Assembly (NCBI RefSeq): GCF_000152745.1
Contig: NZ_CH672428.1
Location: 75,718-139,717 of the forward strand
Source: Oceanicaulis sp. HTCC2633
Lineage (GTDB): Bacteria; Pseudomonadota; Alphaproteobacteria; Caulobacterales; Maricaulaceae
Length of the DNA stretch: 64,000 nt
Reading direction: 5' to 3'
Shown: positions 1 to 10,500 of the stretch, piece by piece
Numbering within the stretch: the stretch's first letter is position 1
How the letters are laid out: each line of letters opens with the position of its first letter
Made by a program: the position numbers and the translations under genes
The notes under the pieces: generated by a model
Seen by the model: only the letters and a program-made list of their open reading frames with translations
Databases searched by the model: none
What the model was told of the DNA's origin: nothing

Positions 1-1002
1 GAACGCCTCTTCCTTGAGACGCCATTTGCTGTCGGGACGGCGCCGCCAGGTGCCCGAACCCGAGCACGGCGCATCCATGAACACGCAATCAAGCTTGCCT
101 TCGAGATCGCCCAGCGTTTCCGCTTCCTTGCCGTCGCGCACCTGTACATTGCGCGCGCCCGAGCGTTGCAGACGCGGCCAGATCGCGCGCAGGCGGCGTC
201 CGTCATAATCCCAGGCGTAGAGCTGGCCGGTGTTTTCCATCAGCGCCGAAAGAGCCAAAGTCTTGCCGCCCGCGCCGGCGCAATAGTCAAGCACCTGCGC
301 GCCCTTGATATCGCCCGCCGCCAGCGCGGCGAGTTGGGAGCCGATATCCTGCACCTCGACCCAGCCCTTGCCGAAAGCGGGGATGCTTTCCGCCCCCGGC
401 GCCTTGGCGCGCGGATCGGTTTCGGGGATGCGCAAGCCATCAAGCGTCAGGTCCGAGACTTCAATGGTTTTGATCTTGGAGGACACCGCGCCGAAGGCCT
501 TGTCCGGCTCGGCTTTCAGACGGTTGACCCTGAGATCCACCGGCGCCCGACCCGCCATGGCCTGACCTTCGGCGGCGGCATCCGCGCCATAGGCGCGCTC
601 AAAACTCGGCCCCAGCCATTCAGGCACATCGGCGAGGATGTGAAGCGGCGTATCCTCAGGCGCGCCGTTTGACAGGCCCGCAATCTCGGCCTCGGTCAGC
701 GGATCGGGCGCATGCTCATCGCCCTCAAAAGTCGCAGAGATGGCAGTTGCATCCATGCCCCAGGCATAGCTGAGCGCGCCCAGCACCAGCGCGCGCGGCG
801 TATCCTCGCCCATCACATGGCGCAGAAAGCCCCGGCGGCGCAGCGCGTCCAGCACCAGGCCCGACATCCAGGCGCGATCGCCCGACCCCGCAAAGCGGTG
901 CGCCTTGCCCCAGTCACGCAGGGCGTCCTTCACCGGCTGGTGCCGGTTCATGACCGCGTCGAGCACTTCAATGGCGCCGGCGATCCGTCCTGCGTCACGC
1001 AT
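1..1002 (-). CDS. RsmB/NOP-family rRNA m5C methyltransferase (3' end outside window)
   Basis: Only the first 334 residues lie in the window; the gene runs off the left edge. The N-terminal ~140 residues look like the NusB-like RNA-binding region of RsmB proteins. The SAM-binding motif DYCAGAGGKT is near residues 239-248, preceded by VQDIGSQ, which is typical of RsmB/RsmF. The motif DAPCSGSGTWRRRPD near residue 310 carries the conserved Pro-Cys of motif IV. By family the enzyme makes 5-methylcytosine in rRNA using S-adenosylmethionine. The second catalytic Cys (motif VI) is not decidable from the visible part. The start is the ATG at 1002. RsmB itself is likely, but RsmF or a paralogue cannot be excluded. 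Confidence 0.85.
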   Translation of the reverse strand, partial: MRDAGRIAGAIEVLDAVMNRHQPVKDALRDWGKAHRFAGSGDRAWMSGLVLDALRRRGFLRHVMGEDTPRALVLGALSYAWGMDATAISATFEGDEHAPDPLTEAEIAGLSNGAPEDTPLHILADVPEWLGPSFERAYGADAAAEGQAMAGRAPVDLRVNRLKAEPDKAFGAVSSKIKTIEVSDLTLDGLRIPETDPRAKAPGAESIPAFGKGWVEVQDIGSQLAALAAGDIKGAQVLDYCAGAGGKTLALSALMENTGQLYAWDYDGRRLRAIWPRLQRSGARNVQVRDGKEAETLGDLEGKLDCVFMDAPCSGSGTWRRRPDSKWRLKEEAF

Positions 1003-1290
1003 AGGGTAGTCTCTCTTTTCTTTGGCCCTGCGGGCCGTTGTCAGTTCGGCCTCGTCGGCCGGCGCGCGGTCGCGCTTGCGGAGCAAAGCTCCGGGGGAGC
1101 GCCCTGATACACAGGCGCGGCGCAAGTTTCACGCGCTTCCCTCATCACGTCAAAAGCCCGACGGCAAGGCCCGGCACGATCCCAAGGGAAGCTTTAACGC
1201 TGAACCTGTTCAAATTCAGACCTGAAAGACACATAATCGAGCGTGCCCGCCCCTCCCCCTGGCGAACGCGCTCAGGACGGAGACGAGACA

Positions 1291-2046
1291 ATGCCCAAAT
1301 ACGCCGCCTTCGCCGCCCTCCACGCCCCCGGCTCTCCGCTTGTGCTGTTCAATGCCTGGGATGCAGGCAGCGCCCTCGCCATCGAGCGCTCCGGCGCCAA
1401 GGCCATCGCCACATCGAGCTGGGCGGTCGCCGCCGCGCTTGGTTTCGAGGACGGGGAATCCCTGCCGCTCGAATGGCTGGAACGGATCACCCGCCGCATG
1501 GCCAAGACCATCTCCGTACCGCTGACCGTCGACATCGAGACCGGCTATTCGGAAAACCCTGCCGAGGTGGCCGACCACGCCTTGCGCGTGCGCAATACCG
1601 GGGCTGTCGGCATCAATATCGAGGACCGGGATCGCAAGACCTCCAGCCCGGTTCTGATCGAGAAATTCACCGCCAAGCTGCGCGCCATTGTCAGCGCCCA
1701 GGCCTCAGAAGGCGAACCACTCTTCATCAACGCCCGCAGCGAAGTCTTCTTTGATCCAGAAGACCCCAGCCATCACAGCGAACGGATCCATCATGCGGTG
1801 GAGCGCGCCCACGCCTATGTGGATGCGGGCGCGGACGGGATTTTCTTCCCCGGTCTCAAGGATCCCGACCTCGTCGCGAAACTGGTCGAGCGGATCGGCG
1901 CGCCCATCAATGTCATGGTGGGCGATATGGATCAGCTCCGGATCATGAAAGAGGCCGGCGCGCGGCGCCTGAGCTTCGGCCCCGCCCCCTATATCGCGGC
2001 CATGGAGATGCTGACCGAGCGCTCTCGCACGGCGCTGGCGCTCTGA
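1291..2046 (+). CDS. Isocitrate lyase/PEP mutase superfamily enzyme
   Basis: 251 residues. VDIETGYSENP and GINIEDR match the metal- and phosphate-binding segments of the ICL/PEP-mutase barrel fold. The KKCGH signature of true isocitrate lyase is absent, and a genuine aceA lies at 52685. The family includes 2-methylisocitrate lyase, oxaloacetate hydrolase, PEP mutase and carboxyvinyl-carboxyphosphonate phosphorylmutase-like proteins; the sequence does not decide which reaction applies. The ATG at 1291 is preferred over an upstream in-frame GTG/TTG because a purine-rich GGACGGAG sits just upstream and the conserved N-terminus begins here. It is convergent with guaB across a shared terminator. 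Confidence 0.8.
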   Translation: MPKYAAFAALHAPGSPLVLFNAWDAGSALAIERSGAKAIATSSWAVAAALGFEDGESLPLEWLERITRRMAKTISVPLTVDIETGYSENPAEVADHALRVRNTGAVGINIEDRDRKTSSPVLIEKFTAKLRAIVSAQASEGEPLFINARSEVFFDPEDPSHHSERIHHAVERAHAYVDAGADGIFFPGLKDPDLVAKLVERIGAPINVMVGDMDQLRIMKEAGARRLSFGPAPYIAAMEMLTERSRTALAL

Positions 2047-2055
2047 GCCCGAAAC

Positions 2056-2086
2056 AAAAAAGCCCGGCGAACGCGCCGGGCTTTTT
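2056..2086. terminator. Bidirectional Rho-independent terminator
   Basis: A perfect 8-bp stem GCCCGGCG/CGCCGGGC (2062-2069 and 2074-2081) with loop AACG has an A run on its left and a T run on its right. It can therefore end both the ICL-family gene (+) and guaB (-), which converge on it. Confidence 0.85.
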
Positions 2087-2107
2087 CGTTCGGGACCAGT
2101 CCCATGC

Positions 2108-3580
2108 CTAGGACGGCGTGGGATAGTTCGGCGCTTCGCGAGTAATCGTCACGTCATGCACGTGGCTTTCCTTCAGACCCGCATTGGTGATGCGCACGAA
2201 CTCGGCCTTCTGCTGGAAGTCCTTGATCGTCCTGGCGCCGGTATAGCCCATGGCCGCGCGCAGACCGCCCACCATCTGGTGCAGGATCGGCGCGACAGGG
2301 CCCTTGTACGGCACCTGGCCTTCAATGCCTTCGGGCACCAGCTTCATGCGATCGGTGACTTCCTTCTGGAAATACCGGTCCGCCGAGCCGCGCGCCATGG
2401 CGCCGACAGAGCCCATGCCGCGATAGGATTTGTAGGCCCGCCCCTTGTAGAGGAACGTCTCGCCGGGCGCTTCCTCGGTGCCCGCGAGCATCGAGCCCAT
2501 CATCACGCAATCGGCGCCCGCCGCGATGGCCTTGGCCAGGTCCCCGGAATACTTGATCCCGCCATCCGCGATGATCGAGCCGTCAAACCCGTCGGCTGCG
2601 CGGCGGCATTCCATGATCGCGGTCAGTTGGGGCACGCCCACGCCCGCGACAATGCGGGTGGTGCAGATCGAGCCCGGGCCGATGCCCACTTTCACCGTGT
2701 CCGCACCCACATCAAACAGGGCGCGCGCGCCGTCATAGGTGGCCACATTGCCCGCCACGACCTGGGTCGAGTTCGACGCGGCCTTGATGCGCCGAACCTG
2801 CTCGAGCACCGAGGCGGACATGCCATGCGCCGTGTCGATGACGACCGCGTCCACCCCCGCATCGATCAGCGCCTGGGCGCGTTCAAAGCCGGCGTCGCCG
2901 ACCGTGGTGGCCGCGGCGACGCGCAGACGGCCGTGCTCGTCCTTGGCGGCGTTGGGATAGGCTTCGGCCTTGACCATGTCCTTGACGGTCATCAGACCGA
3001 CGCAATGGCCCTCATCGTCCACAACCAGCAGGCGCTCGATGCGGTGCTTGTGCAGGAGACGACGGGCTTCGCCCTGATCCACGCCCGGCTTCACCGTCAC
3101 CAGACCCTCATGGGTCATCAGCGAGGAGACCGGTTGGTTCATGTCATCGGCGAAGCGGACATCGCGGTTGGTGATGATGCCCACCAGCTTGCCGTTCACG
3201 CCCTCGCCGCCCTCGACGACCGGGATGCCGGAAATCTTGTGATGGTTCATCAGCGCCTGAAGCTCGGCCAGGGTCGCCTTGGGCGAGATGGTGATCGGAT
3301 TGACCACCATGCCGCTTTCATACCGTTTGACCCGGCGGACTTCTTCGGCCTGCTCTTCATTGGTCAGATTGCGGTGGATCACGCCGAGACCGCCATCCTG
3401 GGCCATGGCGATCGCCAGACCGGCTTCGGTCACCGTATCCATGGCGGCCGAGAGGATGGGAATGTTCAGGGTGATGGACGGCGTCAGCCGGGTCTGCACC
3501 AAAGCGTCAGCGGGCAAAACCTCAGACGAACCGGGCTGCAAGAGCACGTCGTCAAAGGTAAGCCCCTCGCGAATCTGCAT
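2108..3580 (-). CDS. guaB: Inosine-5'-monophosphate dehydrogenase
   Basis: 490 residues, the usual IMPDH size. It oxidises IMP to XMP with NAD+, the committed step of guanine nucleotide synthesis, in the cytoplasm. The N-terminus [13 protein letters not shown] is typical. Two CBS motifs occupy roughly residues 93-205. The catalytic loop GPGSICTTR puts the active-site Cys at residue 306, and the flap region has [10 protein letters not shown]. The start at 3580 was chosen because AGGAGG lies about 7 bases upstream; a longer frame upstream has no such site. It stands alone as a transcription unit and ends at the shared terminator. Confidence 0.97.
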   Translation of the reverse strand: MQIREGLTFDDVLLQPGSSEVLPADALVQTRLTPSITLNIPILSAAMDTVTEAGLAIAMAQDGGLGVIHRNLTNEEQAEEVRRVKRYESGMVVNPITISPKATLAELQALMNHHKISGIPVVEGGEGVNGKLVGIITNRDVRFADDMNQPVSSLMTHEGLVTVKPGVDQGEARRLLHKHRIERLLVVDDEGHCVGLMTVKDMVKAEAYPNAAKDEHGRLRVAAATTVGDAGFERAQALIDAGVDAVVIDTAHGMSASVLEQVRRIKAASNSTQVVAGNVATYDGARALFDVGADTVKVGIGPGSICTTRIVAGVGVPQLTAIMECRRAADGFDGSIIADGGIKYSGDLAKAIAAGADCVMMGSMLAGTEEAPGETFLYKGRAYKSYRGMGSVGAMARGSADRYFQKEVTDRMKLVPEGIEGQVPYKGPVAPILHQMVGGLRAAMGYTGARTIKDFQQKAEFVRITNAGLKESHVHDVTITREAPNYPTPS

Positions 3581-3749
3581 GGGGAGGCCTCCTTGTCTCT
3601 TGCGGGGCCGCTTTAGCAGGTTTGAGCCTGAGCGCAAGGCTGTTTAGCCGCATCCCACCATGGATTGCTCCATATCGCGCACGGCGTTATGGTAAACCAA
3701 CCTGAGCGCGAAATTCGCGCATTCCCCTGTCAGGTATAAGGAATTTTGC

Positions 3750-4127
3750 ATGCGACGCGTTGCGGTGATTGACGATGACCCGGTCGAGATGACAATTCTG
3801 TCAGGTCTCGCCGAGCACGTCCCCGGTTCTTTCGAGTTTGACCATTACAGTTCAGTCAACGCCTTCTGCGAAGACAGCAAGGCCTCCGGATACGACCTTG
3901 TCTTCCTGGACCGACGGGTTCCGCCCCATAGCGACTATGTGGAAAGCCTGCCGGTTCTGGAAGGGTGCGGCTTTGAAGGCATCGTGGTGATGCTCACCGC
4001 CCGTCGCCTCGGCCCGGGAAAGCCCAAAAGTCGGCTGCGCCTTCTGGGCCCCTATGAGAAGCTCGACATCCAGGACCCCGAGGTCATGGAATACCTGCTG
4101 AACGGTCGTCCGGCGCCAGGTCTGTAG
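3750..4127 (+). CDS. Stand-alone CheY-like receiver domain protein
   Basis: 125 residues forming a single receiver domain without an output domain. The acidic cluster is D8-D10, the probable phospho-acceptor is D54 in LVFLDRRVPP, T83 lies in MLTAR, and the conserved Lys is probably K104 in PYEKLDI. The C-terminus is short compared with CheY. By family it is phosphorylated by a histidine kinase and acts through protein contact; no partner kinase lies next to it. A ribosome site AAGGA lies 7 bases before the ATG. The 3' end is one base away from the stop of coq4 on the other strand. Confidence 0.75.
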   Translation: MRRVAVIDDDPVEMTILSGLAEHVPGSFEFDHYSSVNAFCEDSKASGYDLVFLDRRVPPHSDYVESLPVLEGCGFEGIVVMLTARRLGPGKPKSRLRLLGPYEKLDIQDPEVMEYLLNGRPAPGL

Positions 4128-4128
4128 A

Positions 4129-4899
4129 CTAGGCTTTCGCGCTGACCGGTTCCGGCCCGGTCCACGTATCGCGCACCTCGCGATAGAGCGGGTCCGGCAC
4201 AAGGTTCAGACGCGCCCGCGCCTCTTCCAGCGGCAGATGCAGATACTGGGTCAGGTCCGTGGTCACCAGGTCCCGGCTTTCCCGCGCCATGCGCCTGGCG
4301 TTTGCCATCATGCGCCCCACGGGCCATTGCCAGATCTCCGAGCGGATTCGCAACCCCGCGAACATGCCCAGAAGGCGGGAACCGCGTGTGCCGTTCTGAT
4401 TGCCGTTGAAGGTCAGCAAGAGCGCTTCGCCCAGCGGGTCCCGACCATAGCCTGTGAGAACATGGTGCAGGTCATGCGCCAGATGCAGCGTGTAGGTCAT
4501 CGACGCAAACTCGGGATACTCCGCCTCAAGCTGGGCATAGAGCTCCGGCGCATTCTCGACCGCCGCCTCGTGCACGCCGAGCGGATTGAGATTCTCGGTA
4601 TCGAGATAATGCAGATAGGCAGCAGCAAACGTGCCGCGCCCATGGGATTCCAGCATCTTGCGATCCAGCATCACATCGGCGAACCGGGTCCGGTCCTCGA
4701 TCTGGCTGCGACCGAAATCGGAATTGGCGAACCGGTTGACGATATGGCCCATGGAGCGCCCGTTCACCGCCCGGAAAAAGGCGAAGACATAGCGCGTGTC
4801 ATCCCGGTCCCCGACCAGCCCCCAGAAGGCCTTCCAGGCGCGGATCGGGTTGAAGGGCTCCCACGGATAGGGCGGGCATGCCGTCTGCTGGTCTGTCAT
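4129..4899 (-). CDS. coq4: Ubiquinone biosynthesis protein Coq4
   Basis: 256 residues. Contains the Coq4 metal motif HDxxHx(11)E, read as HDLHHVLTGYGRDPLGE with H142, D143, H146 and E158. In eukaryotes Coq4 organises the coenzyme Q complex, and Coq4 proteins have been linked to removal of the C1 carboxyl group of the Q precursor; bacterial homologues are inferred to act in ubiquinone synthesis. The start at 4899 has GGGAGGATCGAC just upstream. The frame stays open further upstream but that part overlaps rlmE and lacks Coq4 character. No other ubi gene is nearby. Confidence 0.88.
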   Translation of the reverse strand: MTDQQTACPPYPWEPFNPIRAWKAFWGLVGDRDDTRYVFAFFRAVNGRSMGHIVNRFANSDFGRSQIEDRTRFADVMLDRKMLESHGRGTFAAAYLHYLDTENLNPLGVHEAAVENAPELYAQLEAEYPEFASMTYTLHLAHDLHHVLTGYGRDPLGEALLLTFNGNQNGTRGSRLLGMFAGLRIRSEIWQWPVGRMMANARRMARESRDLVTTDLTQYLHLPLEEARARLNLVPDPLYREVRDTWTGPEPVSAKA

Positions 4900-4987
4900 G
4901 TCGATCCTCCCGGCGGTCTTTTCCATACCGCCCTGCATGGGAGTATCCACATATGAATGAAAACGCCAAGTCAAAAGTGAACGGCGT

Positions 4988-5749
4988 TTACCTTTGTTCG
5001 GGCGCACCCTTGGTCTCAGGTCTGAAACCGGTGGCGAGCAGGAAGGTTTCCGCACTTTCCGACCGGCTGGCCGGCGGCTTGTAATGGCGCACCTTCTCGA
5101 ACCGGTGCTTGAGAAGGTCCAGCAATTCACCCGTCGCGCCGCCCTGAAAGACCTTGGCGATGAACCCGCCGCCAGGCTTGAGCACATCCAGGGCGAAATA
5201 CGCCGCCGTCTCCACCAGCGCGACAATGCGCAAATGGTCCGTGGACTTGTGCCCGGTCGTCCAGGGCGCAAGGTCGGAGATCACCAGATCGGCCGGCCCG
5301 CCCAGCGCGGCCTTCAGCTTGTCCTCGGCGCCCTCTTCGGTGAAATCGAGCTGCATCAGGATGGCGCCCGCGATCGGTTCGATCTCCAGAAGGTCAACGC
5401 CGGCGACATGTTCGGCGCCGCGCTTGAGCGCGACCTGAGTCCAGCCGCCCGGGGCCGCGCCCAGATCCGCCACCCGCATGCCGGGCTTGATGAGGCCGAA
5501 CTTGTCATCGAGCTCGATCAGCTTGTAGGCCGCACGAGAGCGATACCCCTCCTGCTTGGCGCGCGCCACATAGGGGTCATTGAGCTGTCGCTCCAGCCAG
5601 AGCTTGGAGGAGTATTTGCGGCCCCTCGCGGTTTTTACGCGCGTTCGGAACTGCTTGGCCGAGCGGGCGTCCCCGCCCTTTGTGACAGGGCCGGACCGGC
5701 GGCGGCGACGTTCGGGTTCGCCCTCGCCGTTTTCGTCATCCTTGCTCAT
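4988..5749 (-). CDS. rlmE: 23S rRNA 2'-O-methyltransferase RlmE (FtsJ/RrmJ)
   Basis: 253 residues. After a basic N-terminal tail of ~45 residues come the FtsJ features: [14 protein letters not shown], the SAM motif [13 protein letters not shown], the catalytic Asp segment [11 protein letters not shown], and the C-terminal [10 protein letters not shown] with conserved Lys and Glu of the K-D-K-E set. It methylates the 2'-OH of U2552 (E. coli numbering) in 23S rRNA of the large subunit. Its first 14 bases overlap the end of the ppx/gppA-family gene, so the two are probably translated together. Confidence 0.95.
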   Translation of the reverse strand: MSKDDENGEGEPERRRRRSGPVTKGGDARSAKQFRTRVKTARGRKYSSKLWLERQLNDPYVARAKQEGYRSRAAYKLIELDDKFGLIKPGMRVADLGAAPGGWTQVALKRGAEHVAGVDLLEIEPIAGAILMQLDFTEEGAEDKLKAALGGPADLVISDLAPWTTGHKSTDHLRIVALVETAAYFALDVLKPGGGFIAKVFQGGATGELLDLLKHRFEKVRHYKPPASRSESAETFLLATGFRPETKGAPEQR

Positions 5750-6884
5750 GGCCGTCTCTCTTCCCGGTTTCAGATGTGGCGGCGTCCGCCCGTTTGCCGG
5801 CGCCCCGGCGTCCGCGGCGACGCTTGGGACGCATCAGGTTCAGCAGCATGCCTTCGCGCAGTCCCCTGTCGCCCACCCGGACGCGTTCTGTGGGCCAGGC
5901 TTCCATCACCGCTTCATAGATGGCGCAGCCTGCGAGCACCAGATCAGCGCGGTCATGCCCGATGCAGCCCTCCCGCGAGCGGCCGGCGCGATCCTGCGTG
6001 GCGAGGCGCTGACAGGCGGCGTGGGCCTCTTCAGTGGTCATCCACATCCCGTCGACCCTGTCGCGCATATAGCGCGTCAGGTTCAGATGCACCCCCGCCA
6101 CCGACGTGACCGTGCCGGACGTGCCCACCATGTGGGCGCGCCCTGCCTCGAAGACCGGCCGCAAGCGCCGCGCGCCCTTGGGCGGCTTGAGATGCTTGCG
6201 CGCATACGCCTTCATCTGGCCGTACCATTCAGCCCGGGCGGCGTCATCGGCCTTCCTGGGTTCGGGGAAGCGTTCAGACAGCGTCACCACGCCCAGCGGC
6301 ATGGAGGACCAGCCGCGCAGCGGCGGACGTCCGCCGCTGTCATAGCCGCCTCGATTGCGCCACTCCGCCAGATCCACCCAGCACAGCTCGGTGGATCCGC
6401 CGCCAATATCGACGACGACGGCCGCATCCATGCTTTCATCAAGCAGGTCCAGACTGCCCTGGACTGCAAGACGCGCCTCTTCCTCCGGCCCGATGATCTC
6501 CATATCAAGACCGGTCTGGGACTTCACGCGCTCCAGGAAAAGCTCGCCATTCTTGGCCTGTCGACAGGCCTCGGTGGCGATGGCTCGCATCTTGGTGACA
6601 TTGCGCCGCTTGATGCGTTCGGCGCAGACGCCCAGCGCCTCCACGGCGCGATCCATCGCCGCTTCGGAAAGCTCGCCTGACGCCGTGATCCCCTCGCCCA
6701 GACGGACAATGCGGGAATAGGCGTCAACGACGCGGAACCCGCCCCGCGTCCGCCGCGCCAACAACATGCGGCAATTATTCGTGCCCAGATCGATGGCCCC
6801 GTAGATCGGGTCCTGGCGGGCGGATTTCCGGCCTCGATTCGGGCGCTGGCGCGCTGGCTCCGAGCCGGCCGCGTCCTTCGCCAT
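5736..6884 (-). CDS. Ppx/GppA family phosphatase
   Basis: 382 residues. Shows the actin-like ASKHA phosphatase pattern: [14 protein letters not shown] (phosphate 1), TEACRQAKN, and [14 protein letters not shown] (phosphate 2). Family members hydrolyse polyphosphate (Ppx) or pppGpp (GppA). This short two-domain form does not distinguish them, though in alphaproteobacteria it commonly pairs with rlmE. A basic C-terminal tail ([12 protein letters not shown]) may bind RNA or polyphosphate. The ATG at 6884 is preferred over one at 6899 because GAGGA lies 8 bases before it. It overlaps rlmE by 14 bases. Confidence 0.88.
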   Translation of the reverse strand: MAKDAAGSEPARQRPNRGRKSARQDPIYGAIDLGTNNCRMLLARRTRGGFRVVDAYSRIVRLGEGITASGELSEAAMDRAVEALGVCAERIKRRNVTKMRAIATEACRQAKNGELFLERVKSQTGLDMEIIGPEEEARLAVQGSLDLLDESMDAAVVVDIGGGSTELCWVDLAEWRNRGGYDSGGRPPLRGWSSMPLGVVTLSERFPEPRKADDAARAEWYGQMKAYARKHLKPPKGARRLRPVFEAGRAHMVGTSGTVTSVAGVHLNLTRYMRDRVDGMWMTTEEAHAACQRLATQDRAGRSREGCIGHDRADLVLAGCAIYEAVMEAWPTERVRVGDRGLREGMLLNLMRPKRRRGRRGAGKRADAATSETGKRDGHEQG

Positions 6885-7097
6885 GGTTTTCGTCCTCATC
6901 GCGCCCGCGGCGATCCTGCAGCGCGCCGGTATGGGCGCCGGCTGACAGGCCTGAGGCGGGCGATACTTCAGTTTGACGTTAAGGATAGCTCGCCTTTCAC
7001 GCTTGTGAAAGCGCAGAACCCGGCTCTGACAGCGTCAGGCACTGGAATTGCATGTGCTGGCTACTACATTGACGGTCCCGAATTCAGGAGGTCCGGC

Positions 7098-7427
7098 TTG
7101 CGTGAGGCCAAGTTCACAATCGGCGATGTGGTGCGCCACCGTCTGTTCCCGTTCCGGGGCGTGATATTTGACGTCGACCCGGTGTTTGCGAACACCGAGG
7201 ACTGGTGGCTGTCGATCCCTGAATCGCTGCGACCGGACAAGGACCAGCCCTTCTATCACCTGCTGGCGGAAAACGAGGACGGCCATTACGAGGCCTATGT
7301 CTCTGAAGGCAATCTGCTGCCCGACGCCGAGAACGGCGCAGTGGGCCATCCTGACACGGTAGAGATCTTTGAAGGGTTCGACGGCCAGCGCTACACGCTG
7401 AAAACCGGCGGCTTCGCGCCCAACTGA
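7098..7427 (+). CDS. hspQ: Heat shock protein HspQ (hemimethylated-DNA-binding-like fold), TTG start
   Basis: 109 residues. AKFTIGDVVRHRLFPFRGV, FDVDPVFANTEDWW and PFYHLLAENED are the HspQ/YccV hallmarks. In E. coli HspQ is a heat-induced protein that binds hemimethylated oriC and DnaA promoter DNA and acts as a specificity factor for Lon. I place the start at the TTG of 7098-7100: a perfect AGGAGG (7086-7091) stands 6 bases upstream, and the product then matches the family length (~105). A longer frame from a GTG at 7005 would add 31 non-conserved residues. Confidence 0.9.
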   Translation: MREAKFTIGDVVRHRLFPFRGVIFDVDPVFANTEDWWLSIPESLRPDKDQPFYHLLAENEDGHYEAYVSEGNLLPDAENGAVGHPDTVEIFEGFDGQRYTLKTGGFAPN

Positions 7428-7460
7428 TCATGCCGCGGCCCATCGAAGGCGCGCGCGGCT

Positions 7461-7499
7461 CAAGAAAAAGGGGCGCCTGACAGCTCAGGCGCCCCTTCT
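7461..7499. terminator. Bidirectional Rho-independent terminator
   Basis: An 11-bp perfect stem GGGGCGCCTGA/TCAGGCGCCCC (7470-7480 and 7485-7495) with loop CAGC, flanked by AAGAAAAA on the left and TTCTT on the right. It serves hspQ (+) and the tricorn-like gene (-), which converge here. Confidence 0.85.
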
Positions 7500-7516
7500 T
7501 GCGTCGAGGTCGGGAC

Positions 7517-10500
7517 CTACTGCCCGACGGTCTCGGGCGCGGCCGGCGCAGTCAGCGGGACCGACGGCGTGGTCTGGGCCGCCATCATGCGCTCCAGCTC
7601 GGCCAGCGCGCGCTCCAGCTGGTTGTCCCGTCCGGCATTGGTCGCCACCGGGTCGAGATGAATCTCGATATCCGGGGCAACGCCTTCATTCTCCACGCGC
7701 CACTCGCCGTCAGGCGTGTAGAAGCGGAAGTAAGGCACCACCAGCGAGCCGCCATCCACAAGGCCCGGATTGGTGGAGATGCCGATCAGGCCGCCCCAGG
7801 TCCGGGTGCCGATGAGCGGCCCGATCTCGCGACGGCGGAAGGAATACGGCAGGAAATCCCCGCCCGAACCCGCGTCCTGGTCGATCATCATGACCTTCGG
7901 GCCATAGTGAGCGCCGAACGGCGTGTTGTAGGGCAGTTGATCGCCCCGGCTGAGCCAGCCCGCCAGATGGAAGGGTGACAGCACGTCGGTGATGTAATCC
8001 GCCGCCTGGCCGCCGCCATTGGAGCGCTCATCAAAGATCAGCGCCTGCTTGTTGGCCTGGGCGTAGTACATGCGGTTGAAGAAGTCATAGCCGGCGCCTG
8101 CCGTATTGGGCAGGTAGATGTAGCCGACACGACCATCGGTCGCTTCGTCCACGGCCTGGCGGTTGGCCTCGATCCAGCCCCACAGACGCAGGGCGTTCTC
8201 GTTGCCCACCGGTTCGACAATGATGTCGCGCGCACTTCGACCATTCGCCGTATCCGCAACGGTCAGGGTGATCTGGTTATCCACCGTGCCTTGCAGCAGG
8301 GCATGAATGTTGTCCGACGCGGTCAGATCCTGTCCGTTGATGGCCAGGATGAAATCACCGGCCGAGACATCCAGACCCGGAGACGCCAGAGGCGCAGTCA
8401 GGAACGGATTCCAGGATTCGCCGGAATAGATCCGCGCAATGCGATACCGTCCGCCTTCCAACGTGAAATCAGCGCCGAGAAGTCCGCCGGGAACGCCCTG
8501 CTCACGATGGACGTCGCCGCCGCCGGTCCGGTTATGGCCAACCTGGAATTCGCCGATCATGTCGACCATCAGCGCGTTCAGGTCCTCACGACGGCCCACA
8601 TGGGCCAGGAGCGGCTCATAGCGTTCGCGCACGCCCTGCCAGTCAAGACCGTGCAGGTCCGGATCGTAGAAATAGGCCGCTTCCATGCGCCAGACTTCAT
8701 CGAAGATATGCGCCCATTCCGCGCGCGGATCGATGCGAAGACGCATACCCGAGGTGTTCAGCCCCTTCAGCTCGAGGCTCGCTCCGGTTTCAGAATGCGC
8801 CCAGCCGCCCTCATTGCGGTCGACCAGAATCGTGGAGCCATCCTGGCTGAGAATGAACTGGTTGACGCCGCTAGCGAGTTCGGAAGCTTCCTTTTCCTCG
8901 AAATCGAACCGCATCAGACGGTTCTGCGCGTTCGGGCTTTCTCCGGGCGGCGTGTATTCCGCACCCGGCTGGGCCAGATCGAGGAACAGCAGCGAGCCAT
9001 CCTTGGCGACGCCGAGATTGGCGTAATTGCGCTCGGCCACCGGCAGCGCCACGATCCGGTCCGACAGGCCGGCCGCATCCACGCGCGTTGCGGCGGCGGC
9101 GTCCGAATCCTCGTCATCAGACCCGTTCGAGCCGTCATCGGCGTTTTCATCGCCCGTGCCCGGCAGGAGCGGCGAGTCGCCGTTCGCTGCAAGGACCGCC
9201 GCGTAGAGGCCGTAACGCACCGGGCGTTCGCGGGTTTGCATGTTCAGCCCGACCTGTTGCGGGCCCACATTCGTGGAGGCCGCGAAGTACAGATAGGCGC
9301 CATCGCGGGAGAAGGCCGGCGCGCCGACATCCGCCATGCCGTCAGACACGGTGATCCGGGTTCCGTCTTCCAGATTGTACAGCATGAGGTCGCGCAGGAA
9401 GTTGGCCTGCTCGAGCGTGTAGGCGAGCCAGCGCCCGTCCGGGCTGACGGCCGTCTCGAAGCCGGACCGGCGCACCTCGGTGGCCACTCGCGTCGAGCGA
9501 CCGGTCTCAAGGTTCAGGACATAGAGGTTGAGCAGATGGTCGGTGTAGACAATCCGGTTCGTCTCCGGCGTCCATGACTGCAGGAAGTAGAAGGAATCCT
9601 CTGCACCGCCGAGCGAGAGCGTTCGCGGGCTCTCAAAGCCCCGCTGATCGACAACCGTGAGCTGCTGGGCGCCGCCGGCATCCGTGATGTACGCCACGCG
9701 ATTGCCGTCCGGAGACCAGATGGCGGTGTATTCGCGTACGCCGGACGTGCTTGACACATTGCGGGTGGAGCCTTCGTCCAGCGGCACCGAGAACACCTCG
9801 CCGCGCGCCGTGATCAGCGCACGCTGACCGGTCGGCGACAGGGCTGCGGACTGGATGGTGCTGGCGGCGTTTTCCCAACGCGGCGCCAGCTGGGGCAGAT
9901 CGGCGTTCAGGGATACGCGAATCTCGCTGACCTGACCGGTGGCGACATCATAGCGCTTGAGACGGCCGCCCGCCTCGAAGACCAGGGTCTGGCCGTCAGA
10001 ATCCATCCAGCGGATGTCCCAGGGCGCCTCGTCATGCAGACGGGTGCGCTCACCGGTTTCGGGATCATAGCTGTAGAGAGCGAGCTGTTCGCCATCCACA
10101 TCCGAGAGATAATAGACCAGGTCGCCGACCCAGATCGGGTAGAATTCATTGATCCGGTCGCTCTCCAGAAGCGTCGAGCTTTCCCGGTCGGCGGAGAGGA
10201 TGCGGATGGTGCCGGTGGAGCCGCCGCGGTGGATCCGCCAGCCCGAGCCGCCATCTGTGAAGAAGGAATGGGCCAGACGCGTCGGGTGATAGGCCAGGCG
10301 GCCATCTGCGCTCATGTCGCCGATCACGAAACGGGCGTCCATTTCCTTGCGCGGATAGCCTTCGCCCGGCGCGATCGACCAGAGCTGGTCGGAGCGTCCG
10401 TGATTGACCTCGCGATGGGAGGCGAACAGGACGCGTCCGTCAGGCGACCAGCCCGTGACCTGGTCATTTCCCGGATGCCAGGTGAGCCGCTGGGGCTGAC

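Noticed and set aside
2156-3616. A 486-codon plus-strand frame opposite guaB
   Set aside because: Antisense to an unmistakable IMP dehydrogenase; His/Arg-rich shadow translation.
6885-6899. Earlier ATG for the Ppx/GppA gene
   Set aside because: No ribosome site before 6899, whereas GAGGA stands 8 bases before the ATG at 6884.
8291-9577. A 428-codon plus-strand frame opposite the tricorn-like gene
   Set aside because: Shadow frame; the opposite strand carries propeller repeats and protease motifs.
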